From positions 2,507,501 to 2,571,500 of the forward strand of contig NZ_CP136187.1 in the NCBI RefSeq assembly GCF_033193315.1: a stretch of 64,000 nt of DNA, given 5' to 3'. Positions 35,516 through 44,746 of the stretch are shown piece after piece (positions within the stretch are counted from its first letter, which is position 1; each line of letters starts with the position of its first letter). The DNA comes from Agathobaculum sp. NTUH-O15-33 (GTDB lineage Bacteria; Bacillota; Clostridia; Oscillospirales; Butyricicoccaceae). A program made the translations under genes and the position numbers. The notes under the pieces are model-generated. The model was not told the DNA's origin and did no database searches. It worked only from the letters and a program-made list of their open reading frames with translations.

Positions 35516-36481
35516 TCATGCTTCCGGATACGCCTTTTGCAGCTCTTCCAGCGTTGCCATGGCCGCGCCTTTTTGCTGCACGGTGAGCGACGCATAGCGG
35601 GCGGAAAAGCGCAGGTAAGCGGAGAGCGTTTCCTCTGTCAGCTTTGCCAGACCGTCCGCCGTGACGCCGTCGCGAATAAGCTGATAGAGAAACGAGCCGA
35701 TGAACGAATCGCCCGCGCCCGTCGTATCGGCGACCGGCACCGCGATCGGCTCGCAGGCAGCCGAAGCGCCCTGTGTGTATACTGCCGAGCCCGCCGGCCC
35801 CTTGGTCACCAGCAGCAAACGGCAGCCGCCGGCAAAAAGCTGCTTCGCGGCTTCCCGCTCGTCCGAAACGCCGGTGACAAACGCGATCTCATCATCCGAC
35901 AGCTTGACCAGATCGGCATAGGGCAGAAATTCACGGATGGCGGCGCGGCATTCTTCGGGCGAATCCCACAGCGGCAAGCGCACATTGGGGTCGAACGAAA
36001 TGAGTGCGCCCGCCTGACGCGCCGACTCGATCGCGCGCCGGTGCGCCTGCTTTACCGGCCAATCCACCAAATCGACCGAACAGAAGTGCAGCGCGGCGCA
36101 GCCCGTAAACATCGCGGGCGTGATCTGTTCAGGCCCAAGGTAGAGATCCGCCGAGGGATTGCGGAAAAAAGAAAACTCGCGGTTGCCCGCCGCATCGAGC
36201 GAAACAAAGGCAAGGCCGGTATTTGCGCGCCCGGTGCGGAACACATACGAGGTATCCACGCCGTTGCTTTGCAGCACCTCCAGAATATGATCGCCGAACG
36301 CGTCCTCGCCCACCTGTGAGATCATGGCCGCGTCGCCTCCAAGGCGGCTGACCGCCGCGGCCACATTGGCCGGCGCGCCGCCCGCGACGCGCTCAAAATG
36401 CGTCACCTCGCGCAGCGCGCAGCCCTTTTCCTGCGGCACAAAATCGATCAGCAGCTCGCCGATCGCCACCATACGCTTCAT
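35516..36481 (-). CDS. scrK: Fructokinase (PfkB/ribokinase family)
   Basis: This 321-residue sugar kinase phosphorylates fructose released from sucrose-6-phosphate. It has the N-terminal GG signature (FERVAGGAPANVAAAVSRLG) and the C-terminal catalytic motif DTTGAGDSFIGSF with the Asp base near residue 253. It is the last gene of the sucrose operon. The symbol is assigned from context; a general PfkB kinase is the alternative. Confidence 0.88.
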   Translation of the reverse strand: MKRMVAIGELLIDFVPQEKGCALREVTHFERVAGGAPANVAAAVSRLGGDAAMISQVGEDAFGDHILEVLQSNGVDTSYVFRTGRANTGLAFVSLDAAGNREFSFFRNPSADLYLGPEQITPAMFTGCAALHFCSVDLVDWPVKQAHRRAIESARQAGALISFDPNVRLPLWDSPEECRAAIREFLPYADLVKLSDDEIAFVTGVSDEREAAKQLFAGGCRLLLVTKGPAGSAVYTQGASAACEPIAVPVADTTGAGDSFIGSFLYQLIRDGVTADGLAKLTEETLSAYLRFSARYASLTVQQKGAAMATLEELQKAYPEA

Positions 36482-36484
36482 CTG

Positions 36485-37354
36485 CTACATCCCCTTCAGC
36501 ACATATTTTTCGATCGCCCGCGCGACGCCGCACGCAAGGTTGGACGCGGTTACAGCGTCCGCCGCCGCGCGCACGGACGGCAAAGCGTTCTCCATCGCCA
36601 CACCGAGGCCCGCCATGCGCAGCATGCTCAAATCGTTATCGCTGTCGCCCAGCGCGAGCACGCCCTCCATGCCGCAGCCCAGCCGCCCGGCGAGCGCTTC
36701 AAGCCCCCGCCCCTTGTGTACGCCCCGGCTGTTTACCTCCACATTTTTCAGCTTGCCGCCATACATGACCGATGGAGCGGTCTCAAACAGGCCCGTCCGA
36801 TCGAGCGCGGCGGTCATTTCGTCCACAACCGCGGTATCGCCATGGTACAAAATGGCCTTTGTGATCCGTCCCCGCTCGCACCGCAATACCTCGCGCCATG
36901 CGTCCTCGGTCTGCACAAAGATCAGGTTTTCCCTTTGTTGTCCGCCGAAAATGTCGTGCCCGTAGGTCTCGCGCAGCGTGCGGACAAACTTTTCAAATTC
37001 CCAGCCATAATACATATGGGTCGCGGTATACAAACACGGGTCAGTGCCAAAGGCGGCGCAAACCGCTTGTAAAGCGGCAAGCGCGGCGTCATCCAATCCC
37101 GCAAACAAAACCGGCTCTCCCTGCGGCAGCGGCCGTACATCGGCGCCATTGGCCGTGACCGCCCAATCCGCGGGCGCGAGCAGCTGTTCGCTGTACCAGC
37201 CGGCGTCCAGATAGTTGCGGCCGGTGCACAGAGCGACCTGCGCGCCGTTAAGCTGCGCCTGACGGATCGCGCGCGCGTTTTCCGGCGGCACGCGGCTGTT
37301 TTCATCCAGCAGCGTACCGTCCAAATCGATCGCTATCAGCCGGTACTGCGGCAT
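36485..37354 (-). CDS. Cof-type HAD-IIB family hydrolase
   Basis: This 289-residue phosphatase has the HAD nucleophile motif DLDGTLLDE (Asp10, Asp12), Lys in the middle region, and the GDSDNDLSML metal-binding motif near residue 220, with a C2 cap of the Cof type. The start is ATG 37354 behind GAAAGGGGAG; an in-frame extension of 19 residues overlaps scrB. Its place between scrB and scrK suggests removal of excess sugar phosphate (inference). Confidence 0.9.
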   Translation of the reverse strand: MPQYRLIAIDLDGTLLDENSRVPPENARAIRQAQLNGAQVALCTGRNYLDAGWYSEQLLAPADWAVTANGADVRPLPQGEPVLFAGLDDAALAALQAVCAAFGTDPCLYTATHMYYGWEFEKFVRTLRETYGHDIFGGQQRENLIFVQTEDAWREVLRCERGRITKAILYHGDTAVVDEMTAALDRTGLFETAPSVMYGGKLKNVEVNSRGVHKGRGLEALAGRLGCGMEGVLALGDSDNDLSMLRMAGLGVAMENALPSVRAAADAVTASNLACGVARAIEKYVLKGM

Positions 37355-37377
37355 TGACGCGTCTCCCCTTTCCTGAT

Positions 37378-38769
37378 TCAGCGTTTGATCGTGAGCGAAC
37401 CCATTTCCCACAGACGAACCTTGCCCTTTCCGGTAAAGCGCACGCCCCGCGCGTCCGGCCGCGGGTAGTAGCGCGTAGTGAGCACGCTTTCCCCGTGATT
37501 GACGAAAATTTCAAGCGACGAGGTATCGGCCAGAATGCGCAGCGCGCGCACCTCGCCCACCTTGGCATGGCGCACGGTGCGGCCCGCGCCGCCGCCGGTG
37601 AACGAAAGGGTCATTTCTCCCTGTCCCCATTCTAACACAGCGCTGTCCCGGATGACAAGACCGCCCTTCGCGCAATCCGTGAGTTCCAGATCGAACACCG
37701 CCGCGTCCCCAGCCTCGACCGGTCCCCGGCGAAGCGCTTCCAGCTCCGCGGCCGGATAGCGCAGCATACGGCCGTTTTGCCAATCGCACCGGCAAGGCAC
37801 GGTCATGGCGTGCTGCCAACCATAGGCCACGGTCGGATTTTCATACGGCGCGTCCGGCATGCCCATCCAGCCGATCAGCAGGCGGCGCTCCCCGTCCAAA
37901 AAGGTCTGCGGCGCGTAAAAATCAAACCCGGTATCCATCTCACGGTACGCGCCAAGCGTATAGGCCGAACGAAAATCGCCGTCCAGCGGGAAATATCCGC
38001 AGGAATACACGTTTTGAAACGTATCGCGCCCGTGCTCCACGCCCTGCGGCGAACAGACCGCGACCCATTGCCCATTCAGTTCAAACAGGTCGGGGCATTC
38101 CCACATATAGCCGAACGCGTCGGGCGTTGTGATCGTGTTGATATGCGTCCAATGCCGCTTGTCGCGGGATTCAAAGACGAGCAGCTCACCCCTGTTTTCC
38201 AGCGTGCGCGCGCCCTGCACCATATAATACGCCCCGTCGTACGCGAAAACCTTGGGATCGCGCACATGACAGGTCAGCCCGGCGGGATAGTCCCGGTTTT
38301 CCAAAAGCAGCTCGTTGGACTGGGCCGTCACGCCGTCCCGGCAAACGGCCAGCGCGGTGTTGTGTCCGCGCCCCTCGGTCACATAGTCAAAATCGCCGGG
38401 GTGCTTGACGTTTCCGGTGTAATATAGGTACATCACACCGTCCTCCACCAGCGCGGAGCCCGAATATACGCCGTGCAGGTCCCATGTCTGATCCGGATAC
38501 AGCAGGGGCGGCAGCTGCTCCCACTGGACAAGGTCGCGGCTGCGGTAATGCCCCCAATGCTTGACCCCGCCGGTCGAATCGAACGGGCCGTACTGATAAA
38601 ACACATGGTACCAATCCCCACATCGGCATAAGCCGTTGGGATCGTTCATCCAGCCGACGGGCGGCATGAGATGAAAGCGTAGGCGGTAGGGGTCCTGCTC
38701 CGCGCGGGCAAGCCCCTGCCGCTCCGCCTCGGCGACAAGGCGGGCAAGGTCGCGGTGCAAAGCATTCAT
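37378..38769 (-). CDS. scrB: Sucrose-6-phosphate hydrolase (GH32)
   Basis: This 463-residue cytosolic GH32 enzyme splits sucrose-6-phosphate into glucose-6-phosphate and fructose. The nucleophile Asp43 lies in WMNDPNG, the transition-state stabiliser in VRDPKVF, and the acid/base Glu in WECPDLF. No signal peptide is present, matching an intracellular role. It follows the sucrose PTS gene by 16 bp. Confidence 0.95.
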   Translation of the reverse strand: MNALHRDLARLVAEAERQGLARAEQDPYRLRFHLMPPVGWMNDPNGLCRCGDWYHVFYQYGPFDSTGGVKHWGHYRSRDLVQWEQLPPLLYPDQTWDLHGVYSGSALVEDGVMYLYYTGNVKHPGDFDYVTEGRGHNTALAVCRDGVTAQSNELLLENRDYPAGLTCHVRDPKVFAYDGAYYMVQGARTLENRGELLVFESRDKRHWTHINTITTPDAFGYMWECPDLFELNGQWVAVCSPQGVEHGRDTFQNVYSCGYFPLDGDFRSAYTLGAYREMDTGFDFYAPQTFLDGERRLLIGWMGMPDAPYENPTVAYGWQHAMTVPCRCDWQNGRMLRYPAAELEALRRGPVEAGDAAVFDLELTDCAKGGLVIRDSAVLEWGQGEMTLSFTGGGAGRTVRHAKVGEVRALRILADTSSLEIFVNHGESVLTTRYYPRPDARGVRFTGKGKVRLWEMGSLTIKR

Positions 38770-38785
38770 ATCCGTTTTCCCTCCG

Positions 38786-40696
38786 TTATTTGGATAGCGT
38801 GAGCAGCGTGTCCGTGACCGCGCCGACCGCGCCTAACGTTTTCTGTACCGCCTGATAATCGTCCGAATTGGTGACGATGACGGGAATGATGGTCTTGTAG
38901 CCCTCGGCTTCTATCGCTTTCAGGTCGCATTCAAGCAGCAGGTCGCCCGCCTTAACATGCGCGCCTTCCTGCGCGTGGCCGGTAAAATGCTTGCCGTTTA
39001 AATTGACGGTGTCGATGCCCACATGGATCAGAAGCTCGGCCCCGTTATCGCAAGTCAGGCCGACCGCGTGTCCCATCACGGTCTCAACGGTCGCGTCGCA
39101 GGGGGCGAACACCTTTCCCTCCTCGGGTTGGACGGCCACGCCCTTGCCGAGCACCTCGGCGGCGAAGGCCTCATCCCCCGTTTCGGAGAGCGGTACCGCG
39201 CGGCCGGTCACAGGCGAGGCGATCGATACCGAAGCGGTCTGCGCGGCGGGAACGGATACCGGCGTTTGCTCTTCCGGTATTTGGAGCGGCGCTTCCGTCT
39301 GGTCTTCCTCGGGCGCTTCCTCCTTGATGCCCATGATCCAAGACAGCGCGAAGGCCACGCCCGCCGCGATGACGACGGTGATCACATATTGGACCGGACG
39401 GTGCAGGTGCAGCAGGATACCGAAAATACCGGTAACGCCCGTGCCGGTCGCGCCCAGATGGACGATGGAGGCGTACAGCGCGCCGCACGCACCGCCGATC
39501 GATCCGGCGATGAACGGACGGAGATAGCGCAGGTTGACGCCGAAGATCGCGGGCTCCGTAATGCCAAGGAACGCGGAAAGCGAAGCGGGCAGCGCCATGG
39601 CCTTCAGCTTTTTATTGCGCGTCTTGAGCGCGACCGCGAGCGCCGCGCCGCCCTGCGCCACGTTGGCGGCCGAAGCCAGCGGCAGCCAGAAGGTCAGGCC
39701 GTATGCCGCGAGCTGTCCCAGATCGATGATGGTATACATGTGATGGATGCCGGAAACGACCGTAGTCGCGTACACGCCGCCCATGAGAAACGAACCGATG
39801 CCAAACGGGATGGCGATCAGCCACTGCACGCCGGAAATGATGTTGTTTTCGATAAAGGTGAACACCGGGCCGATGGCCGCGAGCGTCAGATAGCCGGTGA
39901 CGAAAACGGATACCAGCGGGGTGACGAACAGATCGAGCATGGCGGGCACGATCTTATGCAGCCGTTTTTCGATAAAGCACATAACCCAAACCGCAATGAT
40001 GACCGGAATGACATGCCCCTGATAACCGACGAGCGGCACCTCATACAGGCCGAAGAACACGGACTGCATGGTGTGTACGCCCTCGGTCGCCACCGTCCAT
40101 GCGTTTTGCAGGTTGGGGTGCAGCATGATCATGCCGATGACCGCGCCCAAAAACGGGTTGCCGCCAAACACCTTGGCCGCGGAAAACGCGATCAGGATGG
40201 GCAGGAACACATAGGCGACGTTGGAAAAGAGCTGCGCGAACACATAGAACGAACCGCTGGTGTTCAGTTCGATAAAACCGTTACCCACCATGAAGTTCAA
40301 AGACTCCATGATGCCCATCAGGAAGCCGGAGGCGACGATCGCGGGAATGATCGGCACGAAGATATCGCCCAGCGTTTTAATCGCGCGTTGGAACCAGTTG
40401 CCCTTTTTGGCGGCGGCGGCCTTTACCTCGTCCTTAGAGGCGGCGGACGCGCCGGACTGACGGATAAATTCGTCGTATACCTTATTGACCGTGCCTGTGC
40501 CGAAGATGATCTGGAGTTGTCCCTGCGCCTCGAACACGCCCTGCACGCCTTCGGCGTTCTCCAGCTTTTTCTTTTGCACCTTACCATTATCCGCAATGAC
40601 CAGCCTGAGTCTGGTCGCGCAGTGCGCCGCGGATACGATGTTGTCTTTGCCGCCGATGCAGGCGAGCACTTCAGAAGCCGCTCTCTGATAATCCAT
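38786..40696 (-). CDS. scrA: Sucrose/beta-glucoside PTS transporter EIIBCA
   Basis: This 636-residue protein imports and phosphorylates sucrose. It has EIIB with phosphorylated Cys26 (AHCATRLRL), a ten-helix EIIC channel at about residues 105-450, and a glucose-type EIIA with active His in LLIHVGIDTVNL near residue 560. Domain order B-C-A is that of the sucrose/beta-glucoside class. With scrB and scrK downstream, sucrose is the most likely substrate; trehalose or beta-glucosides are alternatives. Confidence 0.94.
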   Translation of the reverse strand: MDYQRAASEVLACIGGKDNIVSAAHCATRLRLVIADNGKVQKKKLENAEGVQGVFEAQGQLQIIFGTGTVNKVYDEFIRQSGASAASKDEVKAAAAKKGNWFQRAIKTLGDIFVPIIPAIVASGFLMGIMESLNFMVGNGFIELNTSGSFYVFAQLFSNVAYVFLPILIAFSAAKVFGGNPFLGAVIGMIMLHPNLQNAWTVATEGVHTMQSVFFGLYEVPLVGYQGHVIPVIIAVWVMCFIEKRLHKIVPAMLDLFVTPLVSVFVTGYLTLAAIGPVFTFIENNIISGVQWLIAIPFGIGSFLMGGVYATTVVSGIHHMYTIIDLGQLAAYGLTFWLPLASAANVAQGGAALAVALKTRNKKLKAMALPASLSAFLGITEPAIFGVNLRYLRPFIAGSIGGACGALYASIVHLGATGTGVTGIFGILLHLHRPVQYVITVVIAAGVAFALSWIMGIKEEAPEEDQTEAPLQIPEEQTPVSVPAAQTASVSIASPVTGRAVPLSETGDEAFAAEVLGKGVAVQPEEGKVFAPCDATVETVMGHAVGLTCDNGAELLIHVGIDTVNLNGKHFTGHAQEGAHVKAGDLLLECDLKAIEAEGYKTIIPVIVTNSDDYQAVQKTLGAVGAVTDTLLTLSK

Positions 40697-40722
40697 GCCT
40701 TGTTCCGCCTTTCTCTTTTATA

Positions 40723-40736
40723 TGAAATCGTTTTCA
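40723..40736. promoter_or_regulatory. LacI-family operator / cre-like site before scrA
   Basis: TGAAATCGTTTTCA (minus strand TGAAAACGATTTCA) is a near-palindrome of the LacI/CcpA type, 13 bp downstream of the -10 box, positioned to block transcription. The adjacent LacI-family gene or CcpA could bind it. Confidence 0.7.
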
Positions 40737-40748
40737 CTTTATGGTTTC

Positions 40749-40777
40749 ATTATAGGACCGTTGCCTCTGTTTGTAAA
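40749..40777 (-). promoter_or_regulatory. Sigma-A-like promoter of the sucrose operon
   Basis: Minus-strand TTTACA (40772-40777) and TATAAT (40749-40754) with a 17-bp spacer precede scrA. Confidence 0.75.
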
Positions 40778-40891
40778 TCCGCATTCTATCCAAATTTAGC
40801 GCTCTGTTTTTGCGCATTTCACCGAAAGCACAAGTTAGTTTTCCCCATCTTGAAAGAATCATCCTTTGGAATTCGGTTGCCACAAAGCGAA

Positions 40892-41106
40892 AAGGCTGTA
40901 AAAAAACTGTTGCAAAATAGAAGAGTCCCCAAATGTCATTCTGAACGAAGTGAAGAATCCCGCGCGAACGCGCGTTTCCAGTGTAAATTCCGCGTGGTCG
41001 CGCGAGATTCTTCGTCGCTTCGCTCCTCAGAATGACAAAATTAGTAGCATTCTTCGCTTTGCAACAGTTTCCTATTCATTTTTGGGAACTTATTTTACAG
41101 CCTCTT
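40892..41106 (-). repeat. Palindromic repeat element flanking the sucrose cluster, right copy
   Basis: This is the same element as 35176-35439 but in the opposite orientation, ending in AACTTATTTTACAGCC. It lacks the roughly 54-base insert of the left copy. It lies between the sucrose promoter and the end of the LacI gene. Confidence 0.85.
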
Positions 41107-41138
41107 TTCGCGCAGCGATCTATTGTAAAAGCAAGATT

Positions 41139-42128
41139 TTACACCGTTTCGCCGCGAATAATCTCAAACCCAAGCATGAGCTGACGCTTTTGGTCGGTGC
41201 CGCTGTCGATGATATGCAGCAGGTCGCGCGCGGCCTCCTCCCCGCTGGAAAAGTAATAATAGTGCGCGGTCGTCAGCCGGGGCCGCAGCAGCTCGGCCAT
41301 TCTGGAATGTCCGATGCCCGCCACCGCGATATCCTCCGGCACACGGCGGCCAAGATCACGCAGCGTGTCGATCGCGCCGATCGCAATGGAATCGGTTGCA
41401 CAAAAAACACCATCTATATCCGGTATGCGCTCGATCAGGCGGCGCGCTGCGGCGCGACCGCCTTCCACGGAAAAGTCACTTTGCTCGCACAGCGCAGGGT
41501 CCTCTTGCAGCCCGGCTTGCCCCAGCGCCGCAAAATAGCCTTCATAGCGCAAAACACCCGCCGCTTTATCGCGGCGCGTCACGCCGATGCAGCCGATGCG
41601 CCGCCGCCCGGACGCCGCCATCAGCGTCGTCAGCGCTTCGGCAGCGCTTTTATCATCATGATAGATGCAGCTGATCCCCGGCGCCTGCTGTCCGACCACA
41701 ACGGCGGGCACGCCCGCCGCGCCGAGCGCCTTCTTGTGCGCCGCGGAAAGCACAGTCGCGACCAATATCACGCCGTCCACCATGTTGCCCCGGAATACTT
41801 CGAGATATTCCAGTTCCTTTTCCGAACGGTTATCGGTATTGGCCAGCAGCAGACGGTAACCGCATTGCTCCAGCACGCGCGAAATCCCGGCCACCACGCG
41901 GCTGATCGATTCGGAATCGATACGGGGCACGATCACGCCGATCATTTTTGTGCGGCCCGTGCGCAGCGTTTGCGCCTGCTGCGAGGGAACATAGCCGGTC
42001 TCCTCGATCACTCGGCGGATCGCCTCGCGTTTTTCCGAAGAAATATACCCGTTGTTCAGATAGCGCGAAACCGCCGCCTTGGATACGCCCGCCCGCTGCG
42101 CGATCTCTGCAATGGTCATTCTCTCCAC
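41139..42128 (-). CDS. scrR: LacI family transcriptional regulator, probable sucrose repressor
   Basis: This 329-residue regulator has the LacI helix-turn-helix at residues 4-50 (MTIAEIAQRAGVSKAAVSRY; LNNGYISSEKREAI) and a periplasmic-binding-like effector domain. Its position just upstream of the sucrose operon on the same strand and the operator at 40723-40736 make it the likely sucrose regulator. The repeat element separates it from the promoter it probably controls. The name is by context. Confidence 0.85.
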   Translation of the reverse strand: MERMTIAEIAQRAGVSKAAVSRYLNNGYISSEKREAIRRVIEETGYVPSQQAQTLRTGRTKMIGVIVPRIDSESISRVVAGISRVLEQCGYRLLLANTDNRSEKELEYLEVFRGNMVDGVILVATVLSAAHKKALGAAGVPAVVVGQQAPGISCIYHDDKSAAEALTTLMAASGRRRIGCIGVTRRDKAAGVLRYEGYFAALGQAGLQEDPALCEQSDFSVEGGRAAARRLIERIPDIDGVFCATDSIAIGAIDTLRDLGRRVPEDIAVAGIGHSRMAELLRPRLTTAHYYYFSSGEEAARDLLHIIDSGTDQKRQLMLGFEIIRGETV

Positions 42129-42188
42129 GTCCTTTGCCCCAAACTTGCTGCGTACATTTTATCACGCCGCGCGGCGCGCGTCAAATGC

Positions 42189-42701
42189 TCAGCGCAGCAG
42201 GGCGCGGCGCGCCTTGTAATCGGGCAGCACGCTTTCGACCAACCGCCAAAATCTTGGGCCGTGATTTTTATGGACGATATGCGCCAACTCGTGCACGACC
42301 ACATAGTCGATCGCTTGCTCCGGGTAATCCATCAAATACAGCGAAAAGCACAGACGGTTTTTCGCGCTGCATGAACCGAACCGCGTGCGCGCCGCCGTTA
42401 TGCTGATCCCGGTGGGGCGCAGGTCCATTTTTTCCGCATAAGCGTTCACGCGCGCGGGCAGCTCTTGCTGGGCGCGCAAAATAAGCTGCCGCCGTTTTTC
42501 CTCATCCGGCTCCGGGTGCGCGTCCAGCCGTGCCTGCTGGCGGGCGAGCGCGCGTTCGAGCCAATCCCCGTGCGCCCGCAAAAAGTCTTCGATCTGGGCC
42601 TGCGTCACGCGCTTGGGCGCGCGGACCAGCACCTTGCCTTCCCGCGTCACTTCTAGCGCAAGCGTGCGGCGCGCCGAACGAATCAGCGTGTAGTTTTCCA
42701 A
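42189..42701 (-). CDS. YgjP-like M48 metallopeptidase domain protein
   Basis: This 170-residue soluble protein carries the zinc motif HELAH (His137, Glu138, His141) followed by NHGPRFW with the third His, as in the DUF45/YgjP family. The N-terminal half is a beta-rich segment (RSARRTLALEVTREGKVLVR) common to the family. Peptidase activity is presumed. It is 60 bp upstream of the LacI gene on the same strand. Confidence 0.88.
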   Translation of the reverse strand: MENYTLIRSARRTLALEVTREGKVLVRAPKRVTQAQIEDFLRAHGDWLERALARQQARLDAHPEPDEEKRRQLILRAQQELPARVNAYAEKMDLRPTGISITAARTRFGSCSAKNRLCFSLYLMDYPEQAIDYVVVHELAHIVHKNHGPRFWRLVESVLPDYKARRALLR

Positions 42702-42730
42702 CTTGTGTTTCCTCCCTATACCCCAAAAAC

Positions 42731-42763
42731 GACGGAGCGCGGCTTTTGCCGCGCTCCGCCGTC
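42731..42763 (-). terminator. Terminator after the HD-GYP regulator gene
   Basis: GACGGAGCGCGGC pairs with GCCGCGCTCCGCCGTC around a short T loop, with one bulge, 27 bp past the stop codon. Confidence 0.7.
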
Positions 42764-42789
42764 TTTGAAACGTTTTTTTGTTTTGCCGC

Positions 42790-44367
42790 TCAGTTTTTCT
42801 GGGTCAGCGCCGCGTCGTTCTTGGCCGCGAGCTCTTGTAAGCGCGCAAGCTGCGTTTGCTCTTCGTGGATATCCACGAACTTGCCGATCGCGCCGACGAC
42901 CTCGCCGCTGCTCTCATTCTCCCACAGCGGGCGCGCCACGGCCTTGAACCAGCGTTCCTGCCCGCCTACATGCAGCCGGTAGGAAGCTTTGGCGATCGGC
43001 CGGTCGGGCGTGGCGCTGCGCAGCCGGTCGCGCAGGTCCTGATAGTCGGCCTCGCGGAACACACGCCGCATCTCGGCGTTCTCCGCCGGATGCTCGATCA
43101 GCATGCTCAGTCCCAACTGCCGCGCGCCCCATTCAGACATCGTCAGCACGTCGGTATGGTAGTTGTACTCAAACTGAATTTCGTTGGACATCGAGGCAAA
43201 GAACTGATATTTCGTCCGCTCCTGCTCCAAAAGGGACAGCGTGCGGCTGGATATCTTCTTGCCCGTCAATATCTGGCTGGACAGCGCGCGTATATTTTCC
43301 TCGTTCACCTCGCCCTGCGAATGCAGGCGCAGTTCTTCCTTCAGAAAAGGCGCGACTTGCCGCAGGCAATCCATCAGCAGCGGGTTAAACGTACCGCACT
43401 CGCCGCCAAGGATCATGTTCAGCGCGGTCTCGTGCGAATACGCCGCCTTGTAAACGCGTTCGCTCGTCAGCGCATCGTACACATCGGCCAGCGCGACCAC
43501 CTGCGCTTCGATCGGGATATCGTCGCCTTTCAGGCGGTCCGGATAGCCGCGCCCATCGTACCGCTCATGGTGCCAGCGGCAAATGCTGTAGGATACCTCG
43601 ATCAGTTCCTCGTGGTGCCGGAGCATCGCGTCCTTCATAATCGCGGCGCCGATCTCGCTGTGCGTTTTCATGACCTCAAACTCCTCGGTCGTCAGCCGAC
43701 CGGGCTTGTTGAGGATATTTTCCGGGATGGATATCTTACCGATATCGTGCAGCGCGGAAGCGTTGACGATGAGCGCGATCTTAGCCGCGGAAAGCGGGTA
43801 TCGGTCGGTCATTTCCTGCAGCTTGCGCAGGAATATCTCGGTCAGCGTGCGGATATGCAGCACATGCAGACCGCTTTCGCCATTACGAAATTCCACGATA
43901 TTGCTCAGGATTTCGACCATCAAAAAGTTATTCTTTTCCTTTTCCACGACCTGCTCGGCCACCATGCCCTCTAATTCCTTCTGTTTGGAATAGAGCATGA
44001 TAATGTTATGGACGCGGCGCTTGACCGTCTTTTCGTCAAACGGGCGGCTGATATATTCGCTCGCCCCCAGATCATACGCGTGATCGATATAGGAGGAGGC
44101 GGTTTCGGAAGAGATCGTGATGACCGGAATGCGCGCGATCCAGTCGTTTTTGTTCATCATGGCCAGCACTTCAAACCCATCCATTTCGGGCATGACAATA
44201 TCAAGCAGGACCAGAGAGATCTCATCCTGCCTTCTTTTCAGTGCTTCGACCGCTTCCGCGCCGTTGGACGCTTCGATGATCTGATAATCGTCCGCCAGCA
44301 TATCGGCAAGCATCGCGCGGTTCATCTCGGTATCGTCCACGATCAGGATCGTGCCTTGCTTTTTCAT
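42790..44367 (-). CDS. Response regulator with HD-GYP phosphodiesterase and C-terminal PAS domain
   Basis: This 525-residue protein has a REC domain (phospho-acceptor Asp56 in LLDIVMPEMDGF), a coiled stretch near 125-145, then an HD-GYP domain with His207-Asp208 (LHDIGK) and GYP at 274-276 (DGRGYPDRLKGD). Residues about 385-500 resemble a PAS domain. HD-GYP enzymes degrade c-di-GMP. A C-terminal PAS on an HD-GYP regulator is less common. It is downstream of the Hpt gene by 22 bp, suggesting that it is the terminal receiver of a phosphorelay. Confidence 0.9.
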   Translation of the reverse strand: MKKQGTILIVDDTEMNRAMLADMLADDYQIIEASNGAEAVEALKRRQDEISLVLLDIVMPEMDGFEVLAMMNKNDWIARIPVITISSETASSYIDHAYDLGASEYISRPFDEKTVKRRVHNIIMLYSKQKELEGMVAEQVVEKEKNNFLMVEILSNIVEFRNGESGLHVLHIRTLTEIFLRKLQEMTDRYPLSAAKIALIVNASALHDIGKISIPENILNKPGRLTTEEFEVMKTHSEIGAAIMKDAMLRHHEELIEVSYSICRWHHERYDGRGYPDRLKGDDIPIEAQVVALADVYDALTSERVYKAAYSHETALNMILGGECGTFNPLLMDCLRQVAPFLKEELRLHSQGEVNEENIRALSSQILTGKKISSRTLSLLEQERTKYQFFASMSNEIQFEYNYHTDVLTMSEWGARQLGLSMLIEHPAENAEMRRVFREADYQDLRDRLRSATPDRPIAKASYRLHVGGQERWFKAVARPLWENESSGEVVGAIGKFVDIHEEQTQLARLQELAAKNDAALTQKN

Positions 44368-44389
44368 TCGTGCTCTCTCTTTCTGACCG

Positions 44390-44746
44390 TCAGGCGTTCA
44401 CGCAGCATGCAATGCACCGGATCGTTTCTTCATAGGTCTCCTTCGCCCGGTCGTAAAGGGTCTCCGCATCGGGTGTGATCAAGCCCCCGCGCAGCGCCTC
44501 GGTAAGCGCCGCGGCAGCGTTCTGCAGCTTTGTCAGCGACAGGTTCATGCAAATGCCCTTCAGCGAGTGGGCGGCGCGGAACGCTTCTTCCGCGTTGCCG
44601 CTCTGCATGGCGTCCGTCAGGGTTGCAAAGCTCAAATCTCCCTTAAACATACGGAGAAAACGGGCGATCCGGTCATCGCTCATCAGGCGGCGGCGCACGT
44701 CCTCGTAATCCGCGCCCATGCTTTCATAACATTCTTTTATCGTCAT
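44390..44746 (-). CDS. Histidine phosphotransfer (Hpt) domain protein
   Basis: This 118-residue four-helix Hpt protein has the phosphorylated His60 in AAHSLKGICMNL. It relays phosphate between a hybrid kinase receiver and a response regulator. Its start overlaps the end of the GGDEF-EAL gene by 4 bp. In this cluster the hybrid kinase at 46874-50203 and the HD-GYP regulator are the obvious partners. Confidence 0.92.
   Translation of the reverse strand: MTIKECYESMGADYEDVRRRLMSDDRIARFLRMFKGDLSFATLTDAMQSGNAEEAFRAAHSLKGICMNLSLTKLQNAAAALTEALRGGLITPDAETLYDRAKETYEETIRCIACCVNA

Noticed and set aside
39023..41035. A 670-codon plus-strand open frame across scrA
   Set aside because: It is antisense to a clear PTS gene, rich in Arg/His/Asp as expected of a shadow frame, and runs on into the repeat element.
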